Part shown: positions 22,342-22,657 of the stretch, piece after piece
Numbering within the stretch: the first letter of the stretch is position 1
Layout: each line of letters starts with the position of its first letter
From: an uncultured Acetatifactor sp.
GTDB taxonomy: Bacteria > Bacillota > Clostridia > Lachnospirales > Lachnospiraceae
Length of the DNA: 22,657 nucleotides
Direction: 5' to 3'
Assembly (NCBI GenBank): GCA_910585665.1
Contig: CAJUFI010000014.1
Location: forward strand, 1-22,657
The notes under the pieces: generated by a model
What the model was told of the DNA's origin: nothing
Seen by the model: only the letters and a program-made list of their open reading frames with translations
Databases searched by the model: none
Position numbers and translations under genes: made by a program

Positions 22342-22657
22342 ATGGGCGTGCGATATAATGGTTTCTTTGGCCGGGTTGCCAACACGGTGCGGATAGAAGT
22401 GATGGAGACTGGGCTGGCGGATTTGGGGAGAGACTGGCGGAGTGAGGACATGTGCTCCCCCTACTCGCGGCTGTATTATGTGATATCCGGCCGAGGATAT
22501 CTGAGGACAAGGGACGGGGATAACGACAGGGAGAGAGCTGAGGATAAGGCCGGGGATTACGGCAGGGAGAGAGCTGAGGATAAGGCCAGGGATTGCGACA
22601 GAGAGAGAGCTGAGGATAAGGCCGGGGATTACGGCAGGGAGAGAGCTGAGGATAAGG
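22342..22657 (+). CDS. N-terminus of a probable AraC-family regulator, cut by the window end
   Basis: The frame starts at ATG 22342 (GGAG site 8 nt upstream) and is open to the end, 105 codons. Residues about 14-60 fit the cupin-like sensor of AraC regulators: TVRIEVMETGLADLG, then MCSPYSRLYYVISGRGYL, the strand pattern before the usual ligand loop. After RTRDG the normal fold is replaced by 12-residue charged repeats (RERAEDKAGDYG). The helix-turn-helix part lies outside the window, so the family call is an inference from the cupin pattern and divergent position beside a glycoside hydrolase. If the gene is intact it would sense a sugar and control that hydrolase. Confidence 0.6.
   Translation, partial: MGVRYNGFFGRVANTVRIEVMETGLADLGRDWRSEDMCSPYSRLYYVISGRGYLRTRDGDNDRERAEDKAGDYGRERAEDKARDCDRERAEDKAGDYGRERAEDK
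22531..22657 (+). repeat. 36-bp in-frame tandem repeat in the regulator
   Basis: GAGAGAGCTGAGGATAAGG recurs at 22531, 22567, 22603 and 22639, exactly 36 bp apart, and the array runs off the window. Copies differ by a few bases; copies 1 and 3 differ less from each other than from copy 2 (KAGDYG versus KARDCD). The unit is a multiple of three, so the frame is kept. Confidence 0.9.

Noticed and set aside
22531..22657. CRISPR-like array at the right edge
   Set aside because: The repeats abut in frame with almost no spacer variation and lie within an open coding frame.

Overview
The window looks like accessory chromosome of a low-to-mid GC Firmicute, most likely a gut Lachnospiraceae-type Clostridium relative. 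Grounds: AGGAGG-type ribosome binding sites, TTGAAA/TATGAT-type promoters, and gene families typical of that group (DUF4143 ATPases, AAA-ATPase-like fragments, solute-binding lipoproteins, oleate hydratase). This is inferred from style and families, not from a marker gene.

Left third (about 60-6808): a two-gene unit in tandem duplicate, each copy about 3.1-3.3 kb. Each unit encodes a small secreted cysteine-rich protein (116 aa when intact) and then a large lipoprotein with a solute-binding domain. Only the first lipoprotein (979-3369) is intact. The small gene is broken in both units by different lesions. Unit 1 carries a 227-bp MITE-like insertion with terminal inverted repeats and a 5-bp target duplication, and removing it on paper restores a 117-codon frame. 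Unit 2 carries one in-frame amber codon in a frame of exactly the same length. The second lipoprotein gene has a net 11-nt deletion and frameshift.

Middle-left (6800-9650): an orphan HicB-like antitoxin; a graveyard of gene pieces (an ABC ATPase core joined head-on to an AAA-ATPase-like fragment); and an intact DUF4143 ATPase on the minus strand with a clear promoter and a 15-bp perfect inverted repeat where transcription should start.

Centre (9650-14650): an oleate hydratase with an unusual N-terminal hydrophobic extension, a TetR-type regulator and an Rrf2/IscR-type regulator, all on the minus strand. They are separated by three copies of a roughly 106-bp imperfect-palindrome repeat, with partial relatives elsewhere in the window. 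Two unrecognised small reading frames follow.

Right (14700-22657): a cytosolic ankyrin-repeat protein and an amidohydrolase on the plus strand; two class I methyltransferases in a minus-strand operon, the second with a C-terminus written by palindromic repeats; a 49-codon remnant of a PHP-domain gene that keeps its own promoter, ribosome binding site and terminator; and a putative glycoside hydrolase with a 38-bp tandem repeat spanning its 3' end. Divergent from the hydrolase is the start of a probable AraC-type regulator whose sensor domain carries a 36-bp (12-residue) tandem repeat that runs off the window. I see no complete new defence or metabolic system. The strongest unusual signals are the decaying duplicated unit with its MITE, the in-frame repeat in the regulator, and the palindromic repeat family.
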